Shown: positions 49,101 to 57,580, counted from the stretch's first letter. The stretch is DNA of 64,000 bases from Leucobacter ruminantium (GCF_017565705.1 NZ_JAGDYL010000010.1:52056-116055); one strand, 5' to 3'. Translations and numbers: made by a program. Notes: generated from the letters alone by a model not told the origin.

Positions 49101-49544
49101 GGCGCCCTCGATGAGGGCCTCGATATCGGTCGACGGAGGCGTCGACTGCAGCACCGGAACGCCGGCCGCGATCGCGTGCTCCTTCGCGGCCACCTTGTTG
49201 CCCGCCATCTCCAGCGCCTGACGGCCCGGACCGATGAAACGGATCCCGGCGGCCTCGGCCGCGGCCGCGAGCTCGGGGTTCTCCGAGAGGAAGCCGTAGC
49301 CCGGGTAGATCGCGTCCGCGCCGGACTCCTTCGCCACGCGCACGATCTCCGCGACGTCGAGATAGGCGCGCACCGGGTGCCCCTCCTCGCCGATGAGATA
49401 CGCCTCGTCGGCCTTCAGCCGATGCAGCGAATTCCGGTCCTCATACGGGAACACCGCGACGGTCGACGCGCCCAGCTCATGAGCAGCGCGGAACGCACGA
49501 ATCGCGATCTCACCACGATTGGCAACGAGAACCTTCTTGAACAT
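46146..49544 (-). CDS. pyc: pyruvate carboxylase
   Basis: ATG 49544, with AGAGGGG upstream, gives 1132 aa starting MFKKVLVANRGEIAIRAFRA. The biotin carboxylase domain (about 1-450) has AKAVAGGGGRGMRRV and EMNPRIQVEHTVTEEVTD. The carboxyltransferase domain (about 510-950) has ETTFRDAHQSLLATRVRT and HLHTHDTPGG. The C-terminal biotin carrier domain has IEAMKMEAAITAPVSG with the biotinyl Lys. All three parts in one chain make it the single-polypeptide type that converts pyruvate to oxaloacetate. An open frame continues upstream but no good start is seen there. Confidence 0.97.
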   Translation of the reverse strand: MFKKVLVANRGEIAIRAFRAAHELGASTVAVFPYEDRNSLHRLKADEAYLIGEEGHPVRAYLDVAEIVRVAKESGADAIYPGYGFLSENPELAAAAEAAGIRFIGPGRQALEMAGNKVAAKEHAIAAGVPVLQSTPPSTDIEALIEGAREIGFPVFAKAVAGGGGRGMRRVEREEDLRDALESAMREAESAFGDPTMFIEQAVLRPRHIEVQVLADKTGATVHLYERDCSVQRRHQKVVEIAPAPNLDPAIRDRLTRDAIAFAKSIGYENAGTVEFLLDTEGERAGKHVFIEMNPRIQVEHTVTEEVTDVDLVRAQMRIASGETLEELELRQEDIQLRGAALQCRITTEDPANGFRPDLGRITAYRSPGGGGVRLDGGTINAGAQISPHFDSMLAKLTCRGRTFQDAVIRAQRALAEFRIRGVATNIPFLQAVLADDAFRAGDVSTKFIEERPELLDMNKPKDRATRLLQHVANVTVNQPNGVRGSHAEPASKLPVVDLSQTAPVGHREKLVELGPEGFAKALREQKALAVTETTFRDAHQSLLATRVRTRDLVRVAPYVARLTPQLLSVEAWGGATYDVALRFLGEDPWERLAALREALPNVPIQMLLRGQNTVGYTPYPAKVARAFVKEAAETGIDIFRIFDALNDVNQMRVAIEAVRETGTAVAEVAMAYTGNLLSPSEDKYTLDYYLQLADQIVEAGAHVLAIKDMAGLLRPAAAAKLVTALRERFDLPVHLHTHDTPGGQLATLLAASQAGVDAVDVASAPMSGTTSQPSLSALVAALADTDRDTGLSQEAVYALEPYWDAVRTLYKPFESGLPSPTGRVYTHEIPGGQLSNLRQQAIALGLADNFEKIEDMYAASDRILGRIPKVTPSSKVVGDLALHLAAVDADPADFEANPGKYDIPDSVVGFLAGELGEIPGGWPEPFRSKVLDGRSVNIEVAPISDEDAALLDGTSLERRATLNRLLFPQPTRQFEAAREQFGDVSVLETADYLYGLEPGQEHVLDLAKGVRLYIGLEAIGEADDKGVRTVMLKVNGQLRQVFVKDERVAVSAPVAEKADRTLPGHVAAPFSGTVTVKVQVGDAVEAGQPVATIEAMKMEAAITAPVSGTVQRVVFDGARSVDAGDLIVVVE

Positions 49545-49691
49545 GCAGGAATACCCCTCTGTAATCTGAACCACATCGCCGGCTGCCCAGACCGAAGATC
49601 TTTCGATATCAAGATACATGCTAGCGAGGCCCGAGCGGGTTCGAACCGCATCTCTCTCGGGATCCCTCGCGGATCCCCAGCCCGCATCGTC

Positions 49692-49697
49692 TAAACT
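49692..49697 (+). promoter_or_regulatory. -10 element for leaderless parA mRNA
   Basis: TAAACT is followed by 6 nt and the GTG at 49704, the same geometry as for the polyprenyl synthase and kinase genes. Confidence 0.6.
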
Positions 49698-49703
49698 CGG
49701 GGT

Positions 49704-50546
49704 GTGCATGTATTGAGTGTGAGCTCCCTGAAGGGCGGCGTCGGCAAGACGACCGTGACGCTTGGCCTCGCCTCCGCGGCGTTCTCCCGCGGTCTGCGAA
49801 CGCTGGTGGTCGATTTCGACCCGCAGTCGGACGTGTCGACCGGCCTGGACGTGAACCCGGAGGGTCACGCGAACGTCGCCGAGGTGCTGGAGAGCCCCAA
49901 GGAGAAGACCGTGCGCGCGGCGATCGCCCACAGCGGCTGGAACCGCTACCACGAGGGCGGGCGCATCGACCTGCTCGTGGGCAGCCCCTCGGCGATCAAC
50001 TTCGATGGCCCGCACCCGTCGACGCGCGACATCTGGAAGCTCGAGGAGGCGCTGGCCGTCGTCGAGGCCGAGTACGATCTGGTGCTCATCGACTGCGCCC
50101 CCTCGCTCAACGCGCTCACCCGCACGGCCTGGGCCGCGAGCGACCGCGTGCTCGTGGTCTCGGAGCCGAGCCTCTTCGCGGTCGCGGCGACCGATCGCGC
50201 GCTGCGCGCGATCGAGGAGATCCGCCGTGGCGTGAGCCCCCGTCTGCAGCCGCTCGGCGTGCTCATCAACCGCACCCAGCCGAACTCGATGGAGCATCAG
50301 TTCCGCATTCGCGAGCTGCGCGAGATGTTCGGCCCGCTCGTGCTCAACCCGCAGCTGCCCGAGCGCCCGTCGCTGCAGCAGGCGCAGGGTGCGGCGAAGC
50401 CGGTGCACATGTGGCCGGGAGAGGCCTCGCAGGAGATGGCGGCCAACTTCGACCTGGTGCTCGATCGCATCCTGCGCTCGGCGGGGATCGACGCGCCTCC
50501 CGCCGCTTCCGCGCCGGGACGCACCGCCGCGGTCTCAGAGGACTGA
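49704..50546 (+). CDS. orphan ParA/Soj-family ATPase
   Basis: The 280-aa protein has the deviant Walker A motif SSLKGGVGKTTVTLG, Walker A' DFDPQSDVSTGL and Walker B LVLIDCAPSLNALT. Such ATPases position chromosomes, plasmids or protein complexes. No parB gene is nearby and no plasmid functions are present, so this is a second, orphan ParA on the chromosome. Its partner may be one of the adjacent division-related genes; that is inference. The start appears leaderless, and it converges with merR across a strong terminator. Confidence 0.88.
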   Translation: MHVLSVSSLKGGVGKTTVTLGLASAAFSRGLRTLVVDFDPQSDVSTGLDVNPEGHANVAEVLESPKEKTVRAAIAHSGWNRYHEGGRIDLLVGSPSAINFDGPHPSTRDIWKLEEALAVVEAEYDLVLIDCAPSLNALTRTAWAASDRVLVVSEPSLFAVAATDRALRAIEEIRRGVSPRLQPLGVLINRTQPNSMEHQFRIRELREMFGPLVLNPQLPERPSLQQAQGAAKPVHMWPGEASQEMAANFDLVLDRILRSAGIDAPPAASAPGRTAAVSED

Positions 50547-50572
50547 ACGCGCTTCCGCACTCGATGCGACGA

Positions 50573-50620
50573 GAACGGCCCCCGATCCCTCGCCAGCAGG
50601 CTTGGGATCGGGGGCCGTTC
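50573..50620. terminator. 17-bp bidirectional terminator hairpin
   Basis: GAACGGCCCCCGATCCC and its perfect reverse complement flank a 14-nt loop, between convergent parA and merR. The loop junction contains GATCCCTC, the over-represented octamer of this window. Confidence 0.88.
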
Positions 50621-50637
50621 CGTCCGGGATGGCCCGG

Positions 50638-51204
50638 TCAGGAGATCTTCTTCCGCGCGGAGCGACGTGCGGCCAGCTCGTCGTCGCCCGATGCATCCTG
50701 CCGGTGGTCGTCCATGTCGACGAGCGAGGTCTCGACCTCGCGCAGCACCTTGCCGACGGCGATGCCGAAGACGCCCTGCCCCCGGCTCACGAGGTCGATG
50801 ACCTCGTCGCCCGTGGTGCAGAGATAGACGCTCGCGCCGTCGCTCATGAGGGTCGTCTGGGAGAGATCGTGCACGCCCGCCTCGTGGAGCTGCGCGACGG
50901 CGGTGCGGATCTGCTGCAGCGAGATGCCTGTATCGAGGAGGCGCTTCACGAGCTTCAGTACGAGGATGTCGCGGAAGCCGTAGAGGCGCTGCGAGCCCGA
51001 GCCGGCCGCGCCGCGCACTGTCGGCTCGACGAGGCCGGTACGCGCCCAGTAGTCGAGCTGGCGGTAGCTGATGCCGGCCGCGCGGGCCGCGGTCGCGCCC
51101 TTGAAACCGCCGTTCTGGTTCGGCTTCGGCAGACCGTCGTCGAACAGCAGCTCGGGGTCGATGGAGATCTTCTCGCCGCCGGGGGTCTGCTCGGGGGTCT
51201 CCAT
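50638..51204 (-). CDS. MerR-family regulator (Rv1830-like)
   Basis: The 188-aa protein has a MerR winged HTH with GISYRQLDYWARTGLVEPTV and GSQRLYGFRDILVLKLVKRL, then a short helical C-terminus. There is no Cys-rich metal-binding loop, so it is not a metal sensor. It resembles mycobacterial Rv1830 by type and position near GarA and FtsR. In mycobacteria a bifunctional-nuclease gene lies between the two MerR genes; that gene is absent here. Its upstream region contains a motif similar to the ftsZ operator (51310-51335). Confidence 0.88.
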   Translation of the reverse strand: METPEQTPGGEKISIDPELLFDDGLPKPNQNGGFKGATAARAAGISYRQLDYWARTGLVEPTVRGAAGSGSQRLYGFRDILVLKLVKRLLDTGISLQQIRTAVAQLHEAGVHDLSQTTLMSDGASVYLCTTGDEVIDLVSRGQGVFGIAVGKVLREVETSLVDMDDHRQDASGDDELAARRSARKKIS

Positions 51205-51309
51205 GCGCGTCCTTTCTCAGCCGGCGCGGAGCGCGCCGGACTTCAACAACCGTACCGAGCCGGTCGCACCCGTGCAACGACCGCGGAAGGTCATTTTCCG
51301 CGTGTCGAC

Positions 51310-51335
51310 CTCAACTTGAACTTTAAGGTTGAAAA
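51310..51335. promoter_or_regulatory. putative FtsR-type operator upstream of the second merR gene
   Basis: CTCAACTTGAACTTTAAGGT at 51310-51329, then TGAAAA, resembles the ftsZ upstream motif. CAACTT and AGGTTG form a near-dyad. It lies about 106-131 nt before the merR start and just after the ftsR stop. Confidence 0.5.
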
Positions 51336-51354
51336 CACGCCGATTCCGGCCTCG

Positions 51355-52032
51355 TCACTGGGCGCTGAAGCGCCTCCGCAACACGCCGGAGCGCACGGTT
51401 TCGAGGTATCCGGCGATCTCCAGCGAGTCCTCGACCCCCGCGGGGGTGCTGCTCTTCACACCGCGCGTCGACACCGCGTGCGAGACGAGATCCGCGTCGC
51501 GCTCGGCCGCGACGCGGAGCGCGCGCAGGTGGCGTGGGGTGATGCCCCGCTCCGCCAGCTTCAGCAGCGCCGTCAGTTGTGCGACCGCGTCGTGCGGGAA
51601 CACCTCGGCCGCCGGAAGGAGCCCGGCCGCGATCGCTTCGCCGAGGAAGCGGGGGCTCGCACCGGTCGCGCGGCGCAACTCGTCGCCGCTCAGCACGTGC
51701 TTGGGCGACAGCACGCTCGAGGCGCTGCGCGGGGCGGCGCCGGGGATGATGGGGTCGCGACCGGCATCGAGCTCCTCGAGGACCTCGGCGATGACCTTGA
51801 GCGGGAGATAGTGGTCCCGCTGCAGCGTGAGGATCAGGCGCAACCGCTCGATGTGCTCCTGCGAGAACTTGCGATACCCCGACTTCGTCCGCTCCGGCGT
51901 CACGAGTCCCTGCTCCTCGAGGAAGCGGAGCTTCGACGGCGTGAGATCGGCGAAGTCGTCCTGCAGCCTGGCGAGCACCTGCCCGATGCTGAGCAGGCCC
52001 GAGGGAGACTGGCGCGCGTTGACCGCCGCCAC
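51355..52032 (-). CDS. ftsR: FtsR (Rv1828-like) MerR-family regulator
   Basis: GTG 52032, one nucleotide after the garA stop and preceded by AGAGGG, gives 225 aa. An N-terminal MerR HTH reads LLSIGQVLARLQDDFADLTPSKLRFLEEQGLVTPERTKSGYR in outline. The long helical C-terminal domain (HVLSGDELRRATGASPRFLGE) is typical of Rv1828/FtsR. In Corynebacterium glutamicum FtsR activates ftsZ; the similar motif upstream of ftsZ here fits that. It forms an operon with garA, as in mycobacteria. Confidence 0.88.
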   Translation of the reverse strand: MAAVNARQSPSGLLSIGQVLARLQDDFADLTPSKLRFLEEQGLVTPERTKSGYRKFSQEHIERLRLILTLQRDHYLPLKVIAEVLEELDAGRDPIIPGAAPRSASSVLSPKHVLSGDELRRATGASPRFLGEAIAAGLLPAAEVFPHDAVAQLTALLKLAERGITPRHLRALRVAAERDADLVSHAVSTRGVKSSTPAGVEDSLEIAGYLETVRSGVLRRRFSAQ

Positions 52033-52033
52033 G

Positions 52034-52510
52034 TCAGCCCTCTGCGGGAAGGTCGAAGCGCGAGCCGAAGAAGGTGAAGCGGAACTTGCCCACCTGCACC
52101 TCCATGCCGTCTTCGAGCGCGAGCTCTCCGTCGATGCGCTCTCCATCGCAGTACGTGCCGTTCAGCGAGCCGAGGTCGACCACCGAGAACGACGTGCCCC
52201 TGCGGTGGAACTCGGCGTGACGGCGCGACACGGTCACGTCGTCGAGGAAGATGTCTACGGCCGGGTGACGACCCGCGACCGTGACATCCTGATCGAGCAG
52301 GAAGCGCGCGCCCAGGTCGGGACCGCGGCGCACGACGAGGAGGGCGGCACCCGACGGCAGCGCCTCGACGGCCTCGCGCTCGTCGACCGACAGATCGGTC
52401 GCCTTCGCGCGGATCATCGAGTTCAGATCGTCGCGGAACTGCTGGGTGGCGCGCACCTCGGTGTTATCGGCGCGGCGGGCCCGGTTCTCGGCGTTCACTT
52501 CCTCTCCCAT
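52034..52510 (-). CDS. garA: FHA-domain signalling protein GarA/OdhI-like
   Basis: ATG 52510 gives 158 aa; a GTG at 52498 is an alternative. The N-terminal tail has TEVRATQQFRDDL, matching the ETTSVFR region that PknB/PknG phosphorylate in mycobacterial GarA, with one obvious Thr. The FHA domain (about 62-140) has GRHPAVDIFLDDVTVSRRHAEF and LGSLNGTYCDGERI. In related species the unphosphorylated form inhibits 2-oxoglutarate dehydrogenase and shifts flux between the TCA cycle and glutamate. The glyoxylate genes next door and a PASTA kinase in the window fit such control. Confidence 0.9.
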   Translation of the reverse strand: MGEEVNAENRARRADNTEVRATQQFRDDLNSMIRAKATDLSVDEREAVEALPSGAALLVVRRGPDLGARFLLDQDVTVAGRHPAVDIFLDDVTVSRRHAEFHRRGTSFSVVDLGSLNGTYCDGERIDGELALEDGMEVQVGKFRFTFFGSRFDLPAEG

Positions 52511-52609
52511 CCCTGCTCTCGGGTATGCGGGGACCATAGCCCCGGTCCCACTACGGTAGCGCAGCCGAGCGGGCGTTCGCACCTCCGCCGGGCGAAATCC
52601 AGGTCTCGC

Positions 52610-54100
52610 TCAGCGCCCCAGCTCGTGCGCCTCCAGGAATTCGTACACCTCGTGCGCATCGACGCCGGGAAAGGTGCCCGTCGGGAGCGCTGCGAGCAGA
52701 CTCGTCGGCGTCGCTGCCTCCGGCCAGGCGGCCCCCTGCCACTTGCCCGCGAGGTCGTCCGATGCGCGCCTGCAGCACCGTTCGTCCGGGCAGTTGGAGC
52801 GCGTGCGGTGGTGCGTCTCGCGACCGCGGAACCACCGCACGTCCTCGAAGCGCACGCCCACACTCACCGAGTAGAGCCCCTCCTTCGCCTTCTCGACGCG
52901 CGAGGTGCACCAGTAGGTGCCCCCCGATGCCATATCGGTGTACTGGTACCAGGGGTTGAAGCGATCGGGCTGCCCGAACACGGTGCGCGCGGTCCAGTTG
53001 CGGCAGACGGTCGATCCCTCGAGATTGCCGAGCGCGTCGGACGGGAAGCGCACGCCGTCGTTCTCGTATGCCTTGATGAGAGTGCCCGACTCGTGGGCCT
53101 TCATGAAGTGCACCTGCAGACCGAGGCGCTCGGTCGCGAGGTTCGTGAAGCGGTGGGCCGCCATCTCGTACGAGACCGCGAAGGCATCGCGCAGATCCTC
53201 CATCGAGATCTGCCGCTGCCGCTTCGCCTCCGAGAGCAGATCGACCGCCGAGGCCTCGGGCAGCAGCACAGCACCGGCCAGGTAGTTCGCCTCGACCCGC
53301 TGGCGCAGGAAGTCGCCGTAGCTGCGCGGCTCCTCGTGGCCGCAGACCAGGCTCGCGAGCGCCCGCAGGATCGGGGCCCGCGCGTCGCGCGACGGCAGCC
53401 CGCTGCCGAGGTAGACGCGGCCGTTGCGGCGGTCGATCACCGAGCGCGTGGAGTGGGGCAGGTCGGAGACGTAGTGCAGGCTGAACCCCAGCCGTTCGGC
53501 GATGCTCGAGATCACTTGCTGGGAGACCGGCCCGCCGGCGTAGCCCACGCTCTCGAGCAGCGCGACGGCCTCGCGCTCGAGATCGGCGAAGTAGTTGCCC
53601 GCAACGCGCATCTGGGCGCGCAGCTCGGTGTTGGCGCGCCTGGCCTCCTCGGGCGTCGCCGCGCGCTCGCCGTGCAGCCGCTCCACCTCGCGGTGCAGCC
53701 CGAGCACCGTGCGCAGCGTGTCATCGCTCGTCGCCTTCGACACCCGGATCGGAGGGATGCCGAGCGTGCGGAAGACGGCTCCTCGCTGCGCGCGCTCGAC
53801 CGCGATCTCGAGCGCGGCGCGCTCGTCCGGGGCCTCGTCGAGGAGCAGCTCGTCCACCGTCGACCCCAGCGCCTGCGCGAGGGATCGCAGCAGCGGCAGG
53901 CGCGGCTCGCGGCGCCCGTTCTCGATCGCGGAGAGCTGCGAGGGCGCCCGGTCGACGGCCGCGGCGAGCTGTTCGAGAGTCATGCCGAGGCGGGTGCGGC
54001 GCGCGCGGATGCGGCGTCCGAGGGTGAGGGCGTCGCCCGCGACCTCGGACTCCTCCCCCGCCGTATCGACGCGCCCAGGTGAGATCTGCTGCGAAGTCAT
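52610..54100 (-). CDS. ramB: RamB-like XRE/short-chain fatty acyl regulator
   Basis: ATG 54100 gives 496 aa. The N-terminal XRE HTH (about 26-85) contains LGMTLEQLAAAVDRAPSQLSAIENG. The central IrrE-like domain has VEANYLAGAVLLPEASAVDLL, and the C-terminal DUF2083 region has CRNWTARTVFG and CPDERCC. These features define the ScfR/RamB family that controls acetate, propionate and glyoxylate genes. It is divergent from aceA-aceB with 151 bp between, so these genes are its probable targets. No ribosome-binding site is visible upstream of the ATG. Confidence 0.88.
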   Translation of the reverse strand: MTSQQISPGRVDTAGEESEVAGDALTLGRRIRARRTRLGMTLEQLAAAVDRAPSQLSAIENGRREPRLPLLRSLAQALGSTVDELLLDEAPDERAALEIAVERAQRGAVFRTLGIPPIRVSKATSDDTLRTVLGLHREVERLHGERAATPEEARRANTELRAQMRVAGNYFADLEREAVALLESVGYAGGPVSQQVISSIAERLGFSLHYVSDLPHSTRSVIDRRNGRVYLGSGLPSRDARAPILRALASLVCGHEEPRSYGDFLRQRVEANYLAGAVLLPEASAVDLLSEAKRQRQISMEDLRDAFAVSYEMAAHRFTNLATERLGLQVHFMKAHESGTLIKAYENDGVRFPSDALGNLEGSTVCRNWTARTVFGQPDRFNPWYQYTDMASGGTYWCTSRVEKAKEGLYSVSVGVRFEDVRWFRGRETHHRTRSNCPDERCCRRASDDLAGKWQGAAWPEAATPTSLLAALPTGTFPGVDAHEVYEFLEAHELGR

Positions 54101-54148
54101 GGACCATATCGTGCCAGAACGGTGTTCTTCCGACAAGCAGAAATTTCC

Positions 54149-54159
54149 GTGAACTTCAC
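54149..54159. promoter_or_regulatory. small palindrome in the ramB-aceA intergenic region
   Basis: GTGAACTTCAC is a perfect 5+1+5 palindrome about 93-103 nt before aceA and 49-59 nt before ramB. It is a candidate operator for RamB; family binding sites differ in published species. Confidence 0.4.
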
Positions 54160-54251
54160 CCCCGAAACCCACGATGAGCGGCACTCGAGGCCACCCATGA
54201 TGGAACTACCCCACTCATACACGCCGAACGGCGCAGGACATTGGAGTCACG

Positions 54252-55541
54252 ATGAACGCAACGGACGCAGCAGAGCAGCTCTCCTGGGACTGGGAGAACG
54301 ACCCCCGCTGGGAGGGCATCACCCGGGATTACTCGGCCGAAGACGTCGTCAGGCTCAGGGGGCGGGTGCAGGAGGAGCACACGCTCGCCAGGCGGGGAGC
54401 CGAGAAGCTCTGGGCGCAACTCACCGCCGAGGCTCCCGAGGGCGGCTACACCAACGCACTCGGCGCCCTCACAGGCAACCAGGCCGTGCAACAGGTCAAG
54501 GCCGGACTCCGGGCCATCTACCTCTCCGGCTGGCAGGTCGCGGCCGACGCGAACCTCGCGGGCCAGACCTATCCCGACCAGTCGCTCTACCCCGCGAACT
54601 CGGTGCCCCAGGTAGTCCGGCGCATCAACAACGCGCTCCTGCGCGCCGACCAGATCGAGCACGCCGAGGGCATTCAGACCGTCGAGGACTGGCTCGTGCC
54701 GATCGTCGCCGACGCGGAGGCCGGCTTCGGCGGGCCCCTCAACGCCTACGAGCTCATGAAGTCGATGATCGGCGCCGGCGCCGCCGGCGTGCACTGGGAG
54801 GATCAGCTCGCCAGCGAGAAGAAGTGCGGCCACCTCGGCGGCAAGGTGCTCATCCCCACGCAGCAGCACGTCCGCACGCTGAACGCGGCTCGCCTCGCGG
54901 CCGACGTGGCCGGCGTGCCGAGCGTCATCGTGGCGCGCACCGACGCGGAGGCCGCGACCCTCATCACGAGCGACGTCGATGAGCGCGACCGCCCCTTCGT
55001 CACCGGCGAGCGCACCGCAGAGGGCTTCTACAAGGTCACCAACGGTCTCGCCCCGTGCATCGCCAGGGCGAAGGCCTACGCCCCCTACTCCGATCTCATC
55101 TGGATGGAGACGGGCACCCCCGATCTCGAGCTCGCGAAGCGCTTCGCCGAGGGCGTGAAGGCCGAGTTCCCCGACCAGATGCTGGCCTACAACTGCTCGC
55201 CGTCGTTCAACTGGAAGAAGCATCTCGACGACGACACGATCGCGAAGTTCCAGCGCGAGCTCGGCGCCATGGGCTTCACCTTCCAGTTCATCACCCTCGC
55301 CGGCTTCCACGCCCTCAACTCGTCGATGTTCGACCTCGCCCACGGCTATGCCCGCAACGGCATGTCGGCCTACGTCGAACTGCAGGAGCGCGAGTTCGCC
55401 GACGAAGCCCGCGGCTACACGGCCACCAAGCACCAGCGTGAGGTCGGCACCGGCTACTTCGACGCCATCTCGACGGCGCTCAACCCCGACGCCTCCACCC
55501 TCGCCCTCGTGGGCTCGACCGAGGAGGGGCAGTTCCACTGA
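54252..55541 (+). CDS. aceA: isocitrate lyase
   Basis: The 429-aa enzyme splits isocitrate into glyoxylate and succinate. The catalytic loop is in [20 protein letters not shown] (KKCGH), with [10 protein letters not shown] before it and [13 protein letters not shown] later. The length is that of the short bacterial ICL1 type. Its TGA overlaps the aceB ATG by 1 nt (TGATG), so the pair is translated from one mRNA. It is divergent from ramB. Confidence 0.98.
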   Translation: MNATDAAEQLSWDWENDPRWEGITRDYSAEDVVRLRGRVQEEHTLARRGAEKLWAQLTAEAPEGGYTNALGALTGNQAVQQVKAGLRAIYLSGWQVAADANLAGQTYPDQSLYPANSVPQVVRRINNALLRADQIEHAEGIQTVEDWLVPIVADAEAGFGGPLNAYELMKSMIGAGAAGVHWEDQLASEKKCGHLGGKVLIPTQQHVRTLNAARLAADVAGVPSVIVARTDAEAATLITSDVDERDRPFVTGERTAEGFYKVTNGLAPCIARAKAYAPYSDLIWMETGTPDLELAKRFAEGVKAEFPDQMLAYNCSPSFNWKKHLDDDTIAKFQRELGAMGFTFQFITLAGFHALNSSMFDLAHGYARNGMSAYVELQEREFADEARGYTATKHQREVGTGYFDAISTALNPDASTLALVGSTEEGQFH

Positions 55542-57169
55542 TGAGCACCATGACCGACACCCCCACTGCAGAGGCTCGCATCGAGGTGCTCGGCCGCCCG
55601 CTCGAGCGCGGCGACGAGATCCTCACGCCCGAGGCCCTCGCCTTCCTCGCCGAACTGCACCGCCGCTTCGCGGGAGAGCGCCACGAGCGCCTCGCGGCGC
55701 GTCACCGCAGGCAGTACGAGATCGGGAACGGGAGGGATCTCGGCTTCCGCGACGATACCCGCGCGATCCGCGAGGATCCCGACTGGCGCGTCGCGGGCGC
55801 GGGCCCCGGGCTCGAGGATCGCCGGGTCGAGATCACGGGTCCCACCGATCCGAAGATGACGATCAATGCGCTGAACTCGGGCGCGCGCGTCTGGCTCGCC
55901 GACCAGGAGGACGCGACGAGTCCCACCTGGGAGAACGTGATCGGCGGTCAGCTGTCGCTCTACGACGCCATCCGCGAGCGTCTCGAGTACACGAGCCCCG
56001 AGGGTAAGCACTACCGGGTCACCGCGGAGCGCACGCCCACGATCGTGATGCGACCGCGCGGCTGGCACCTCCCCGAGCTGCACCTGCGCTTCGTCGACGC
56101 TCGGGGGCGCGAGACGGCCGCATCGGGCAGCCTCGTCGACTTCGGGCTCTACGCCTTCCACAACGCGCGCGAGCTCGTCGAGCGCGGCCGCGGCCCCTAC
56201 TTCTACATCGCGAAGCTCGAGTCGAGCGAGGAGGCGAAGCTCTGGGACGACGTGTTCGCGTTCACCGAGGATGCACTCGGCCTCGACCGCGGCACCATCC
56301 GCGCGACGGTGCTCATCGAGACGCTGCCCGCCGCCTTCGAGATGGAGGAGATCCTCTACGCGATGAGGGATCACGTCGCCGGCCTCAACGCCGGGCGATG
56401 GGACTACATCTTCTCGATCATCAAGACGCTCCGCAGCCGCGGCGCCGACTACGTGCTCCCCGACCGCGGTCAGGTGAGCATGACGGTGCCCTTCATGCGC
56501 GCCTACACCGAACTGCTCGTGCGCACCTGCCACAAGCGGGGCGCCTACGCGATCGGCGGCATGAGCGCCTTCATCCCGAACCGGCGCGATCCCGAGGCCA
56601 CCGAGCGCGCCGTCGAGCGCGTGCGCTCCGACAAGCACCGCGAGGCCGGCGACGGCTTCGACGGCACCTGGGTCGCCCACCCCGACCTCATCCCGACGGC
56701 GCGCGCCGAGTTCGACGCCGTGCTCGGCGAGCGGCCGCACCAGCTCGACCGCCTGCGCGAGGACGTGCACGTCATCGCCGCCGAACTGCTCGAGCTGCGC
56801 TTCGACGGACGCATCACCTCGGCAGGGCTGCGCGACAACGTCTCGGTCGCGATCCGCTACATCGAGGCCTGGCTGCGGGGGCTCGGGGCCGTGGCGATCG
56901 ACGGCCTGATGGAGGACGCCGCGACGGCGGAGATCAGCCGCTCGCAGATCTGGCAGTGGATCCACCAGGACCGCACGACCGAGGACGGCGAGCCGATCAC
57001 CCGGGAGCGCGTGGCGGAGCTCGTCGAGGAGACGCTCGCGAGCGTCGAGCGCACGCAGGGCGACCGCTTCGACGAGGCGGCCGAGATCTTCTCCGAGGTC
57101 GCGACGGGCGACGCCTTCCCCGATTTCCTCACCGTTCCCGCGTATCGCCGCTTCCTCGCGGAGATCTGA
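55541..57169 (+). CDS. aceB: malate synthase A
   Basis: The 542-aa enzyme condenses glyoxylate with acetyl-CoA to malate. It is of the A isoform, shorter than the G type typical of actinobacteria. TAERTPTIVMRPRGWHLPE contains the active-site Arg, with VLIETLPAAFEMEEIL carrying the metal-binding Glu and GRWDYIFSIIKTL after it. ASQ-like MSRSQIWQW appears as EISRSQIWQWIHQ. It forms an operon with aceA and is followed by a strong hairpin. Confidence 0.97.
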   Translation: MSTMTDTPTAEARIEVLGRPLERGDEILTPEALAFLAELHRRFAGERHERLAARHRRQYEIGNGRDLGFRDDTRAIREDPDWRVAGAGPGLEDRRVEITGPTDPKMTINALNSGARVWLADQEDATSPTWENVIGGQLSLYDAIRERLEYTSPEGKHYRVTAERTPTIVMRPRGWHLPELHLRFVDARGRETAASGSLVDFGLYAFHNARELVERGRGPYFYIAKLESSEEAKLWDDVFAFTEDALGLDRGTIRATVLIETLPAAFEMEEILYAMRDHVAGLNAGRWDYIFSIIKTLRSRGADYVLPDRGQVSMTVPFMRAYTELLVRTCHKRGAYAIGGMSAFIPNRRDPEATERAVERVRSDKHREAGDGFDGTWVAHPDLIPTARAEFDAVLGERPHQLDRLREDVHVIAAELLELRFDGRITSAGLRDNVSVAIRYIEAWLRGLGAVAIDGLMEDAATAEISRSQIWQWIHQDRTTEDGEPITRERVAELVEETLASVERTQGDRFDEAAEIFSEVATGDAFPDFLTVPAYRRFLAEI

Positions 57170-57192
57170 CGGGCGCGGGATCGGATCTCGAC

Positions 57193-57227
57193 GCGCTGAG
57201 CGGATCCCTCGCGGATCCGCTCAGCGC
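57193..57227. terminator. terminator hairpin between aceB and mrpG
   Basis: GCGCTGAGCGGATCC and its perfect complement at 57213-57227 form a 15-bp stem with a 5-nt loop. It overlaps the last codons of mrpG and serves convergent genes. Confidence 0.8.
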
Positions 57228-57580
57228 ATTCCGGTGTCGCTGCGCTCGATCGCGGGGCGCAGCTCGTCGACCACGAGGGTCGAGGTGTCGAGCTGCCCGG
57301 TGCGGTACGCGGCCCGCCCGACCATGTGAGCCGCCACCGGCGCCGTGAGCGACTGGAAGACGAAGACCGGCACGAGCGCGAGCAGTGTCGAGACGGACCG
57401 CTGGTCGAGGGCGATGGCCGCGATGATCAGCAGCAGACCGAAGATCTGCGGCTTGGTCGCCGCATGCAGGCGGCTGAGCGCATCGCGGAAGCGCAGCAGG
57501 CCGACACCGGCCGCGACCGACAGCACGGCCGCGAGGAACACGCAGACGACAGCCGCGAGGTCGAGGATCTGCTCAAACAT
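57221..57580 (-). CDS. mrpG: Mrp Na+/H+ antiporter subunit G
   Basis: The 119-aa protein has three membrane helices and the MnhG block VGLLRFRDALSRLHAATKPQIFG. It is the last gene of the mrp operon and overlaps mrpF by 8 bp. Its stop lies inside the terminator stem at 57193-57227. Confidence 0.93.
   Translation of the reverse strand: MFEQILDLAAVVCVFLAAVLSVAAGVGLLRFRDALSRLHAATKPQIFGLLLIIAAIALDQRSVSTLLALVPVFVFQSLTAPVAAHMVGRAAYRTGQLDTSTLVVDELRPAIERSDTGMR

Noticed and set aside
50389..52077. 562-codon plus-strand frame opposite the merR and ftsR genes
   Set aside because: Antisense shadow; the minus-strand genes have good HTH domains and starts.
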